A stretch of DNA of 64,000 bases from Acinetobacter lwoffii (GTDB lineage Bacteria > Pseudomonadota > Gammaproteobacteria > Pseudomonadales > Moraxellaceae): positions 43,535 through 107,534 of the forward strand of contig NZ_JALJVC010000010.1 in assembly GCF_022967985.1 (NCBI RefSeq), in the 5' to 3' direction. The notes beneath the pieces are model-generated. The model was not told the DNA's origin. It searched no databases and saw nothing but the letters and a program-made list of their open reading frames with translations. Below, in pieces: positions 57,042-63,911 of the stretch. Positions within the stretch are counted from its first letter, which is position 1, and each line of letters starts with the position of its first letter. Made by a program: the position numbers and the translations under genes.

Positions 57042-57070
57042 TTGCAAAAGACTGGGACTATGTTGATAAT
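57042..57070 (+). promoter_or_regulatory. Promoter of the polymerase gene
   Basis: TTGCAA and GATAAT are 17 bp apart and lie between the tailspike terminator and the gene at 57101, so this gene can be expressed in the lysogen. Confidence 0.65.
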
Positions 57071-57100
57071 TCCCCCAATCAAAACATTAATGTTTATGTA

Positions 57101-58060
57101 ATGAAGATAAATAAATCAATAGTATTCGCAACGCTCTATTCAATAATCGCATTCTTTTTCACTATTATTGTAATGCCTTTTTTTACAAATGGAGATCAAT
57201 CACACTATAGGGATTTCTATAGGTATTGTTTTTATGATGCATATACTCTTGAGCAGCAATTTTTTTGTTTTCAAAATACCTTAGGTTCTTCCGAGCCTGG
57301 TTATTTTGTTTTATCAAAAATTTTTAACTCAATATCAATAAGTAAAGACATATTTATTGCAATAGCAAATACCATTTTGACTTTTATTTCAACTATTCTT
57401 ATTTTTAGATATTACAAGGCTGTTTGGCACAGACATCTTTTTCTACTTTTAGTATTGAGTAATTATTATTTTATTGTGATGCTTTTTTCGGCTGAACGCC
57501 TAAAATTTGGCTTTATTTTTTTAGTGCTAGGGTTGCTATATGCTAACAGGTCAAGGATTGCTTTATTTATATTGGCTATATTGACGCATGCTCAAGTTGC
57601 AATCATGATTGCTCCGCTTTATTTATCTAGAATTTTTGCAAAAGAAACCCGGTGGCCTACAAAATTAGTTGTTTCATTGGGCGGCTTGGTTCTCTTTGGT
57701 GGGATGTTTTATTTCTTACAAGGGCATATCCAAGCAAAATATAGCGCATATAGCACTCTAGAAAGTGGAAGCATTGGGATTATGGGTGCATTAAAGACAG
57801 CAGTATTCATTGTCTTTGCTGCTATATCAATAAGAAAGTCGATAGCGATTATTGCGGGATTACCAATAATCATTCTTGCTTATTTCCTTGGTTCAGACCG
57901 AATAGGTATGCTTGCTTTTATTTTATATGTTGGCTTGGTCTTATACTATAAAAACAAAATGGATTTAATGCTGTTGATAGTTATGCTCTATTTCTCATAT
58001 AAGTCTATAGAGTTTATTTCTAATATTTTTATTTACGGCAATGGTTATAACTTTTCCTAA
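57101..58060 (+). CDS. EpsG/Wzy-like polysaccharide polymerase (serotype conversion candidate)
   Basis: A 319-residue, AT-rich protein with about nine or ten membrane helices. TNGDQSHYRDFYRYC near the start and SSEPGYFVLSKIFN at about 63-76 fit the EpsG family of glycan polymerases. The gene lies between its own promoter and a following hairpin, outside the phage operon logic. Acinetobacter capsule polymerases carried outside the capsule locus, on prophages or islands, are known. It probably changes the linkage in the host capsule. There is no clear ribosome site. Confidence 0.75.
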   Translation: MKINKSIVFATLYSIIAFFFTIIVMPFFTNGDQSHYRDFYRYCFYDAYTLEQQFFCFQNTLGSSEPGYFVLSKIFNSISISKDIFIAIANTILTFISTILIFRYYKAVWHRHLFLLLVLSNYYFIVMLFSAERLKFGFIFLVLGLLYANRSRIALFILAILTHAQVAIMIAPLYLSRIFAKETRWPTKLVVSLGGLVLFGGMFYFLQGHIQAKYSAYSTLESGSIGIMGALKTAVFIVFAAISIRKSIAIIAGLPIIILAYFLGSDRIGMLAFILYVGLVLYYKNKMDLMLLIVMLYFSYKSIEFISNIFIYGNGYNFS

Positions 58061-58065
58061 TTAAC

Positions 58066-58119
58066 ACCCAACAAACCACATTTAACCCTGATCTTTAATT
58101 AGATCAGGGTTTTTTAATG
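58066..58119 (+). promoter_or_regulatory. Hairpin/U-tract/AUG junction E
   Basis: ACCCAACAAACCA at 58066-58078, the perfect stem AACCCTGATCT/AGATCAGGGTT (58084-58111), a T-run and the ATG at 58117. Confidence 0.78.
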
Positions 58120-58389
58120 TCAAAAATAATTGGGGGCGGCATGTCCGATCAGAAAACAGCAGTAATGGAAATGGCAGCAACTGTTTCTTCCGCTGCATCA
58201 AAAACAACGTATGCGGGGGCGGCTTCTGGTTTTGTGGCATACCTTGCGTCAATTGATGTACTGGCTTGGCTAGGTATCACCATTGCCTTGGGTGGCTTTG
58301 TGGTGAACTGGTACTACAAGCGACTGGAAAATCACCGAGCAACAGAACTTCATGAAATAACTTTACAACGTCTGAGGGAAGGCAAATGA
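58117..58389 (+). CDS. Holin, with two possible starts
   Basis: A 90-residue protein with two hydrophobic segments (about 32-46 and 49-66) and a charged C-terminus, next to the endolysin gene. The first ATG (58117) follows the junction hairpin and gives MSKIIGGG; the second (58141) has a GGGGGCGG ribosome site and gives MSDQKTAV. The longer form adds one Lys before the first segment, as in the antiholin form of lambda S. Function as holin is inferred from size, topology and place. Confidence 0.78.
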   Translation: MSKIIGGGMSDQKTAVMEMAATVSSAASKTTYAGAASGFVAYLASIDVLAWLGITIALGGFVVNWYYKRLENHRATELHEITLQRLREGK

Positions 58390-59159
58390 AATTAATTGAT
58401 GACTGGAAACAGGCATGGAAACTTAAGTCAGTGCAGGTTGGTGCGTTAAGCGCATTCTTCTATGCTCTGATTTTATTATCAGAACAGTTTTTGAATATCT
58501 GGAATGTGATTCCACAAGAACTAAAAAACAAGATTCCTGAGAATATTGCTGAATGGATCGGAATGTTTGTAGGTGTGGCGATGGTGTTAGCACGCTTGAA
58601 GAAACAGCCCGAATTACATGGGGTTAATCAGTTTGTTGCGGTGACAGCTGGTCATAGCAACTCTGATCCAGGTGCAGTGAATGGCAGGGTAAAAGAAGCT
58701 GATCTTGTAGTTAATTTCCGCAATGCTGTGTCTTACTATTTGCGAGAAGCCGGGTTGCAAGTCAAAACTGATGGTGCTGGAAATAAGAATGATCCACTTT
58801 CATCTGCGATCAAATTGATTAAAGGTTCCAGTGTTGCGGTTGAATTCCATATGAATGCTGCTACATCAAAGCAGGCCAATGGTATTGAAACCATTGCACT
58901 GCCAAAAGATAAGAAACTGGCTCAGGATTTGTCAAAAGCTGTAGCAGATGCATTGGGTAGTCGTTTACGTGGGGATAATGGCTGGATTGATCAATCTAAA
59001 TCAGCGCGTGGACGACTGGCATACGTGAATGCCGGTGGTTTGATTATAGAGCTTGGTTTTATTTCCAATGAAGACGAACTTGCCCGATTTAATGCACGTT
59101 ACTGGCTGGCTGCTAAGGCTGTGGCTAAAGTGCTGATCGACTATGAAAAGCGTAATTAA
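58386..59159 (+). CDS. Membrane-anchored N-acetylmuramoyl-L-alanine amidase (endolysin)
   Basis: A 257-residue protein. The N-terminal 75 residues hold two hydrophobic segments (about 18-36 and 55-70) and look like a small holin-type domain. The rest is an Amidase_3 domain with zinc ligands His90 (TAGHSNSDPGA), Glu105 and His155 (EFHMNA), and the catalytic Glu in LIIELGFISNEDE. It cleaves the amide bond between MurNAc and peptide. Starts at the ATGA overlap with the holin stop. Confidence 0.86.
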   Translation: MKLIDDWKQAWKLKSVQVGALSAFFYALILLSEQFLNIWNVIPQELKNKIPENIAEWIGMFVGVAMVLARLKKQPELHGVNQFVAVTAGHSNSDPGAVNGRVKEADLVVNFRNAVSYYLREAGLQVKTDGAGNKNDPLSSAIKLIKGSSVAVEFHMNAATSKQANGIETIALPKDKKLAQDLSKAVADALGSRLRGDNGWIDQSKSARGRLAYVNAGGLIIELGFISNEDELARFNARYWLAAKAVAKVLIDYEKRN

Positions 59160-59250
59160 GATTTTAACGCTGTGCCTCCTCCTATCAGGCTGCACAGCTC
59201 ATTCGATTACGACGAATGTTAATGTGGGGATATGTGTGAAGGCTCTCTAA
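59143..59250 (+). CDS. Rz1-like small lipoprotein (o-spanin candidate), 35 residues
   Basis: A frame shifted relative to the amidase and overlapping its last 17 bases reads MKSVIKILTLCLLLSGCTAH, a lipoprotein signal with lipobox LLSGC, and then a short mature part. Small lipoproteins next to endolysin genes usually are Rz1-type outer-membrane spanins. No inner-membrane partner was found beside it. Confidence 0.7.
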   Translation: MKSVIKILTLCLLLSGCTAHSITTNVNVGICVKAL

Positions 59251-59266
59251 GTGAGGGCTGCACAGC

Positions 59267-59980
59267 TTATTTAGGATTTTGTTTAAAGATAGAGTTATAG
59301 AAATCATGAGCTTTTTGAGTTATCGAGTAATAATCTTTTCTCTTTAAGCCATTTGCTTCAAAATGATTTGGTATAAATTCCCTTTCTAAAAAGCCAAAGC
59401 TAACAAAATCCATTGGCGGGTTGTAAAACATAGAATTTGTTTCGAATAATAAAGGATTAACGTATGTTCCACTTGCGTCAATCTTCAACCCATAATCCAA
59501 ATTTGAAGCTGTTGGTTTTTTATAATTAATATACTCTTCAAATTGACGAATAAGGTGACTGTCAAAATTCAATATTATGTTTGCATATTCATCAAATGTT
59601 TCCTTGCTAATTTCTTTGGTTTCTTTCCACATTCTGGTTATTCTAGCGATCATCTCAGCCTGGCGTTCTAGATAAGATTGCTCTACCAAGCCTAAGATCT
59701 CCAAGCCAATTTCAGCGTTTGCTTTGTCCTCAAAAAACCTCTTCATAAATTCTGTATTTTCTTCAGACTCATAAAAAAAGGCGATTAGGTTTTTGCGATA
59801 CCTTGCATCTTTAAGTGCAGAAACAGCCCTGCCCACAGCAAATATTGAAGAAACAAAAGGAATTTCAGCTAAGATTTCTCCTCCAACCCCAGTTGTGACA
59901 TCTTCAAGAACTTTTTTAACTAGCCCGTCAGCGGTAGATAGTGCGATATCCGATGATCCAGCGTCTTGTTTTTTACTCAT
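59267..59980 (-). CDS. Unknown protein downstream of the integrase, possible lysogenic function
   Basis: A 237-residue protein with a hydrophobic segment at about 32-55 (GGEILAEIPFVSSIFAVGRAVSAL), then helical charged sequence (YLERQAEMIARITRMWKETKEIS). I recognise no named domain; the general layout (amphipathic segment, KxLxxFY then helices) recalls uncharacterised proteins often found in prophages. It is AT-rich, on the integrase strand, convergent with the lysis genes. Ribosome site AAAAAGGAAAG. Superinfection exclusion or defence is a guess from position. Confidence 0.6.
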   Translation of the reverse strand: MSKKQDAGSSDIALSTADGLVKKVLEDVTTGVGGEILAEIPFVSSIFAVGRAVSALKDARYRKNLIAFFYESEENTEFMKRFFEDKANAEIGLEILGLVEQSYLERQAEMIARITRMWKETKEISKETFDEYANIILNFDSHLIRQFEEYINYKKPTASNLDYGLKIDASGTYVNPLLFETNSMFYNPPMDFVSFGFLEREFIPNHFEANGLKRKDYYSITQKAHDFYNSIFKQNPK

Positions 59981-60004
59981 GTATCTTTCCTTTTTATAAC
60001 AAAA

Positions 60005-60094
60005 TTACTTCTTTAATCCCCACCCAGATTCCTTCCTAAAAATCTCTCCATTCTTTATCGCGTGCTCTATATAAAAGTAGGTCCATGTTTTCAT
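60005..60094 (-). CDS. Tiny gene between integrase and the 237-residue unknown, 29 residues
   Basis: The frame MKTWTYFYIEHAIKNGEIFR continues to 29 residues. The ATG lies two bases past the integrase stop with AGGGGA six bases upstream, so translation coupled to the integrase is plausible. It is basic and aromatic. Function unknown. Confidence 0.5.
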   Translation of the reverse strand: MKTWTYFYIEHAIKNGEIFRKESGWGLKK

Positions 60095-60096
60095 TA

Positions 60097-61122
60097 TTAT
60101 CCCCTAAGCCCGTTTCTTAATCGTTGTGCAACCTCGGTAGCAGTTGGATTGTAGTAGGTATTCACCAGAATATTAATATCCGTATGTCCGGTAATCTTGG
60201 CTAGATCAGCCGGATTCTGGATAATCTGGGCCATGCGAGTAGTGGCCTCATGTCGCAAGTCATGGAATCTTAAATCCTGAATATCACACTTATCCCGGTA
60301 CCGTCTGAATAAAGCCGAAAGGGAATCTGAATCAATACTCAAAACGCGAGGGCTATTCACGCCCTTCATGTGGCGTAGCAATTCTTCAGCACGTTCAGAT
60401 AATGGAATATTCCGAGTAAGGCCGTTTTTGGTGTCTGGCAGATGCACATACATTTTATCAATGTGAACATTCTTCCAGGTCATTGCTGTGATTTCACCAA
60501 GCCGCATTGCAGTTTCAAGTGCAAAAAGCATAGCCCAAGCCACTTCCTGACCTTTGGTTTTAACCGGTTCACCCTCAACATAAGAGCAGGCATTCAAAAT
60601 AGCTTCAATCTCATGATCTGCTGCACGTCTATTTCGCGGTGGTGGCAACTTTGGTCTGGATACCGTAGTGAGGGGAGAGGAGTGTAACCATCCCAATTCA
60701 CGGATGCAGCAATGCAGTACAGCACTAAGCAATTCCATTTCCCTTGAAACAGTCGTAGCGGTTACATCCTTGATTCTGGCATCACGATATTTCACAAAAT
60801 CAAATGACTTGAGATCTGTAAGGTTTTTTGACACTAACTGAGGATTATCGCGGATCAGCTTTCTTAAGCGCAAAGTTTCCCAGCGCGCACCTTTCTTTTT
60901 TGGTGTCACATTCTTCAGGTAATATTCAATTGCTTCTTGATAGGTGTGTTTAGGTAATTCACCTTTTGACGCTTTTGCCGCATCCTTAAGTTCGATAATT
61001 TTTCGAGCTGCCCACTCCAGTGCTTCTTTTTCTGTATCATGGGTAGAGGTGTGACGCTTGTTCTGATGATTGACGCAAATGCGCCAACTATCACCGCGCT
61101 GAATAGCCTTTGGTATCTTCAT
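60097..61122 (-). CDS. int: Tyrosine integrase
   Basis: A 341-residue recombinase. The core-binding domain covers about residues 55-150. The catalytic set is complete: Arg207 (TAMRLGEI), Lys232 (DTKNG), His287-x-x-Arg290 (FHDLRHEA), His313 (TGHTDI) and Tyr323 or 324 (NTYYNPT). The N-terminal 50 residues form the arm-binding type domain with DSWRICVNHQNKRH. It catalyses integration at tRNA-Leu(CAG). It starts only 153 bp from attR. Confidence 0.95.
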   Translation of the reverse strand: MKIPKAIQRGDSWRICVNHQNKRHTSTHDTEKEALEWAARKIIELKDAAKASKGELPKHTYQEAIEYYLKNVTPKKKGARWETLRLRKLIRDNPQLVSKNLTDLKSFDFVKYRDARIKDVTATTVSREMELLSAVLHCCIRELGWLHSSPLTTVSRPKLPPPRNRRAADHEIEAILNACSYVEGEPVKTKGQEVAWAMLFALETAMRLGEITAMTWKNVHIDKMYVHLPDTKNGLTRNIPLSERAEELLRHMKGVNSPRVLSIDSDSLSALFRRYRDKCDIQDLRFHDLRHEATTRMAQIIQNPADLAKITGHTDINILVNTYYNPTATEVAQRLRNGLRG

Positions 61123-61129
61123 AATGTCG

Positions 61130-61147
61130 TGGTGCAGATTTGGTGCA
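61130..61147 (+). repeat. Paired TGGTGCA repeats, probable integrase arm sites (right)
   Basis: TGGTGCA at 61130 and 61141, 11 bp apart, match the pair near attL. They lie directly upstream of the int start, so Int binding could also repress int. Confidence 0.55.
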
Positions 61148-61233
61148 AATCAGATATTTGATTGATGTATTAAATCACATTGTAATACATTCTAATACAA
61201 TATTAATTTATTAAAAATCAATAGTTAAAAGAA

Positions 61234-61256
61234 AAACCCTTACAGGATAAGGGTTT
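61234..61256 (-). terminator. Terminator beside attR facing leftward
   Basis: AAACCCTTA pairs with TAAGGGTTT, with a T-run on the minus strand. In the circular phage this would end the leftward early operon after it passes attP. Confidence 0.68.
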
Positions 61257-61274
61257 CAGTTTAATGGCGATATG

Positions 61275-61291
61275 CTCTCTATCCCCACCAT
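61275..61291 (+). other. attR core
   Basis: CTCTCTATCCCCACCAT, an exact copy of the attL core at the end of tRNA-Leu(CAG). Confidence 0.92.
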
Positions 61292-61298
61292 CATATTA

Positions 61299-61326
61299 AA
61301 GCAAGGCGAGTGCCTTGCTTTTTTAT
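61299..61326 (+). terminator. Displaced native terminator of tRNA-Leu(CAG)
   Basis: GCAAGGC/GCCTTGC with a GAGT loop and T-run lies right after attR. It matches the terminators that follow the Leu tRNA clusters, so it belonged to tRNA-Leu(CAG) before integration. Confidence 0.85.
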
Positions 61327-61619
61327 TGCCTGAAATTTGGCAAAGCCGTTGTATTTATGCTGTGTTGTATTCTGATTCCATGCACTGCTTCAAAAATAAT
61401 TTATGAATAATAGTTTCAGTATTTTGAATGCTCATGTTGATCAAGATTAGAAATTTATTTGAGTTTTAATTTGAAATGTTGGAATTGAATCGAAATGATT
61501 AAAAATAACGAATGGGCAGTCATATCTTCAAATCAATCAAATTTTCGACATAAATTTTATAAAAAATTAAACTAACTGTTTATTTTATAGCGGAATAGAT
61601 TGTGATTGCTTGTAAAATC
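61327..61619. other. AT-rich gap before the second tRNA cluster
   Basis: No gene or clear structure was found here beyond AT-rich sequence leading to the tRNA promoter. Confidence 0.5.
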
Positions 61620-61621
61620 GC

Positions 61622-61648
61622 TTGTCAATGCCGGTCTATCTCTATAAT
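61622..61648 (+). promoter_or_regulatory. Promoter of the second Leu-Trp-Leu tRNA cluster
   Basis: TTGTCA and TATAAT with a 15-bp spacer, like the promoters at 25870 and 26566. Confidence 0.75.
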
Positions 61649-61661
61649 ATACACAGCCATT

Positions 61662-61746
61662 GGGGACGTGGCGAAATTGGTAGACGCACTGGATTTAGGT
61701 TCCAGCGCCGCGAGGTGTGAGAGTTCGAGTCTCTCCGTCCCCACCA
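61662..61746 (+). tRNA. tRNA-Leu(UAG), third copy
   Basis: Same 85-base sequence as the copies at 25910 and 26143; anticodon UAG, encoded CCA. Confidence 0.95.
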
Positions 61747-61781
61747 ATCGATATTTGGGTAACTGGATATTGGGTGGAAGT

Positions 61782-61855
61782 AGAGGATTGATGTAATGGT
61801 AGCATGACGGTCTCCAAAACCGTTCGTCAAGGTTCGAATCCTTGATCCTCTGCCA
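61782..61855 (+). tRNA. tRNA-Trp(CCA), variant copy
   Basis: Differs from the tRNA at 26030 only at position 10 (A61791 in place of G). This makes the short D stem ATG/CAT fully Watson-Crick. Confidence 0.88.
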
Positions 61856-61894
61856 AAGTTTGAAAAAAATCCAACGCTAAGTTGGTACCCTGAT

Positions 61895-61979
61895 GGGGAC
61901 GTGGCGAAATTGGTAGACGCACTGGATTTAGGTTCCAGCGCCGCGAGGTGTGAGAGTTCGAGTCTCTCCGTCCCCACCA
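61895..61979 (+). tRNA. tRNA-Leu(UAG), fourth copy
   Basis: Same 85-base sequence as the other three UAG copies. Confidence 0.95.
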
Positions 61980-61987
61980 TCATATTA

Positions 61988-62014
61988 AAGCAAGGCAAAT
62001 GCCTTGCTTTTTTA
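61988..62014 (+). terminator. Terminator of the second tRNA cluster
   Basis: GCAAGGC/GCCTTGC with an AAAT loop and a T-run. Confidence 0.85.
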
Positions 62015-62131
62015 TTGCCTCAAATTTACTAAACAAAGAAAAGCCCATCGAAATGGGCTGAATAACTGGAGAATAGCGCTGTTGAATCAGTGGAAAGATT
62101 AATTTATTTTTCTTCTCTTAAATAGAAGCAA

Positions 62132-62335
62132 TCAGGCTTTTAAATGATCTTCAAATTCCTCGCCTAACTGTAGTGCCAGAGCATTACCTGCCAGATCACA
62201 GGTCACCAGGCCATATTCTTTCTTGAAGCTGAAACTGAAACCACGATCATCCGCCAGGGTGCGTACCGAATATCCTAATTTTTCTAACCATAGTCGAAAT
62301 GCAATCAAATTTTTCGCTTTAACCACTTTTTTCAC
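62132..62335 (-). CDS. Small conserved protein of unknown function, 67 residues
   Basis: A compact basic-then-acidic protein (VKAKNLIAFRLWLEKLGYSVRTLADDRG) that looks like a small alpha-beta domain. I recall no named family. It is a single leftward gene with an upstream AAGGAGTGATC ribosome site. Confidence 0.65.
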   Translation of the reverse strand: MKKVVKAKNLIAFRLWLEKLGYSVRTLADDRGFSFSFKKEYGLVTCDLAGNALALQLGEEFEDHLKA

Positions 62336-62768
62336 GAGATCACTCCTTCATCATTGTTAAATCTTAAATAAGGGTGAAAAATTATCTTTTAAAGGGCAAA
62401 TGCCTTTATTTAAATTAATTTAAATGAATTTGTGTATATAGTGAACATCGGTTGATTAAGAAAAAATCAATTTAAACGTTAAGTAAATGATTTTTATCAT
62501 ATTGAATAGGTTGTAACTAAATATTAAGTTTTTATAAGCTATAAATTTGGATAATTAATTTTCTAATTCAATAGCTTATTAGTGAAACAGGTTATTTCCT
62601 AATTTTATCAATCGTATGAAATAGAAAATTTCAGATCTAGAATGAGAAAATTAAAATCCAATCGACTTATTTATTAAAAGAATACCGGCTGCTGGTTTTC
62701 TGATCTTCAGCTCGATTTGCATGCTTTATACTGTCTGAAATGTAATTTTCAAACTGAATACCCGCACC
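62336..62768. other. 433-bp AT-rich gap
   Basis: No gene, tRNA or repeat was found. It must hold the promoters of the two divergent small genes. Confidence 0.5.
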
Positions 62769-63041
62769 ATGACTGAATTAACCATTGAAGACTATGTGAA
62801 TCAGCAAATTGAATTAATGCAGCAGCAGGGACTTGAGCCGGTTGCTGTGATGTTGGGACATGAAGACTGGTTGAGCTTTAGTATTCAGTCGAAAGTGGCC
62901 TATACGCCTTTCGGCAGTGCCCGTCGTTATCAGCCTGCTTTAGGTGGCTTGCTACTGGTACGTATTGATGAAATGCAGGCGGTGCGTGTCGTGACTCAAG
63001 GTGAACTGGATACTTATGCACAAAGTAACCAGATTCTTTAA
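62769..63041 (+). CDS. Small protein of unknown function, 90 residues
   Basis: A soluble protein (IEDYVNQQIELMQQQGLEPVAVMLGHEDWLSF) without membrane segment or recognised domain. Codon use looks like the host genes. No upstream ribosome site is obvious. Confidence 0.65.
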   Translation: MTELTIEDYVNQQIELMQQQGLEPVAVMLGHEDWLSFSIQSKVAYTPFGSARRYQPALGGLLLVRIDEMQAVRVVTQGELDTYAQSNQIL

Positions 63042-63281
63042 CATTGCTTCATGCGATACATACGTTGTCAGTTTTAGTGAATAGAATCCAAGAAACTAGT
63101 TACTGCTATCCTACATATCATCATTCGGGATCGACATGGCCAATGTCACTTTTAAAGTTGAACGACAGAACTAATGTCATGCTCTGAAAGCAGATATTTC
63201 ATTTCTATTTTGGTTTAAAGTTTAATTTCGAATAATGCCCATTATATTAAATGGGTGCAAATGAGAGAGGGTATCTAAATC

Positions 63282-63683
63282 TCACTTGTCAAAAATAGGC
63301 AGTATAGACAGTGAATCGTTCATGAAGTACATGGTTAAATATCCTAATACTAGAAGCCATATCAGGATAATAATTCCTGCTCCCCAACGGTTTATAGGCC
63401 TTTCAACTAAGGTTTCTCCAAGAATTCTACAATCATCTACAATGTTTTGTGGGGTAAGCTTGATAACTAATAAAATACCTAAAGGTACAATAATAATATC
63501 GTCTAAATACCCAAGTACGGGAATAAAATCTGGAATTAAATCAATTGGTGAGAAGGCATAAGCAGCAATAATTAAAGCTAAAAACTTTACAGAATTGGGC
63601 GTTCGCTTGTCTTTTGCAATAAGCCAAACAACCAAGATGTCTTTTTTAATTGATTTAGCCCATTGCTTGATTCTTTGATACAT
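63282..63683 (-). CDS. DUF1232 (YkvA-type) membrane protein
   Basis: A 133-residue protein with the DUF1232 core AYAFSPIDLIPDFIPVLGYLDDIIIVPLGI at about 41-70, in which the PIDLIPD motif is diagnostic, and two or three membrane helices, one near the C-terminus. Function of the family is unknown. Confidence 0.85.
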   Translation of the reverse strand: MYQRIKQWAKSIKKDILVVWLIAKDKRTPNSVKFLALIIAAYAFSPIDLIPDFIPVLGYLDDIIIVPLGILLVIKLTPQNIVDDCRILGETLVERPINRWGAGIIILIWLLVLGYLTMYFMNDSLSILPIFDK

Positions 63684-63911
63684 AGCAAATATTAAAAGAA
63701 CTATAGAGATTTAATCATAAGAGAGTTTTCTTAAAACAATATAGATTTTTATTATCCTATTACGATTTTCTAAAATTAACATAATACGCGTTATACGAAC
63801 TATCCATGTTAGAACCCATTTAAAGTGTCTATATTCTCACCAATAAAAATGTCTGGTTTATGATGGTTTTTATCACCATGGACTGGATATAAAATATAGA
63901 TGCTGATCACT

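Larger units (their letters stand above)
26675..61291. mobile_element. Temperate podovirus-type prophage, about 34.6 kb
   Basis: The element is bounded by 17-bp direct repeats in tRNA-Leu(CAG) and beyond the integrase. It holds integrase, excisionase candidate, CI/Cro switch, recombination and replication genes, a full podoviral structural set with terminase, tailspike and lysis genes. No frameshift or transposon was seen in these genes, so it looks intact. Viability is inferred, not shown. Confidence 0.95.
61638..62020. repeat. Second copy of the 383-bp tRNA-cluster repeat
   Basis: Colinear with 25886-26268 at a constant offset of 35752 bases, with two base differences seen. Confidence 0.9.

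Noticed and set aside
26675..61291. CRISPR array, diversity-generating retroelement or toxin-antitoxin pair in the prophage
   Set aside because: I looked for regular spaced repeats, a reverse transcriptase motif and paired small genes, and found none. The TGGTGCA pairs and iterons are too few and too short for CRISPR.
63807..63827. TGTTAGAACCC as the exact left end of the insertion sequence
   Set aside because: The other end lies outside the window, so neither an inverted repeat nor a target duplication can be confirmed.
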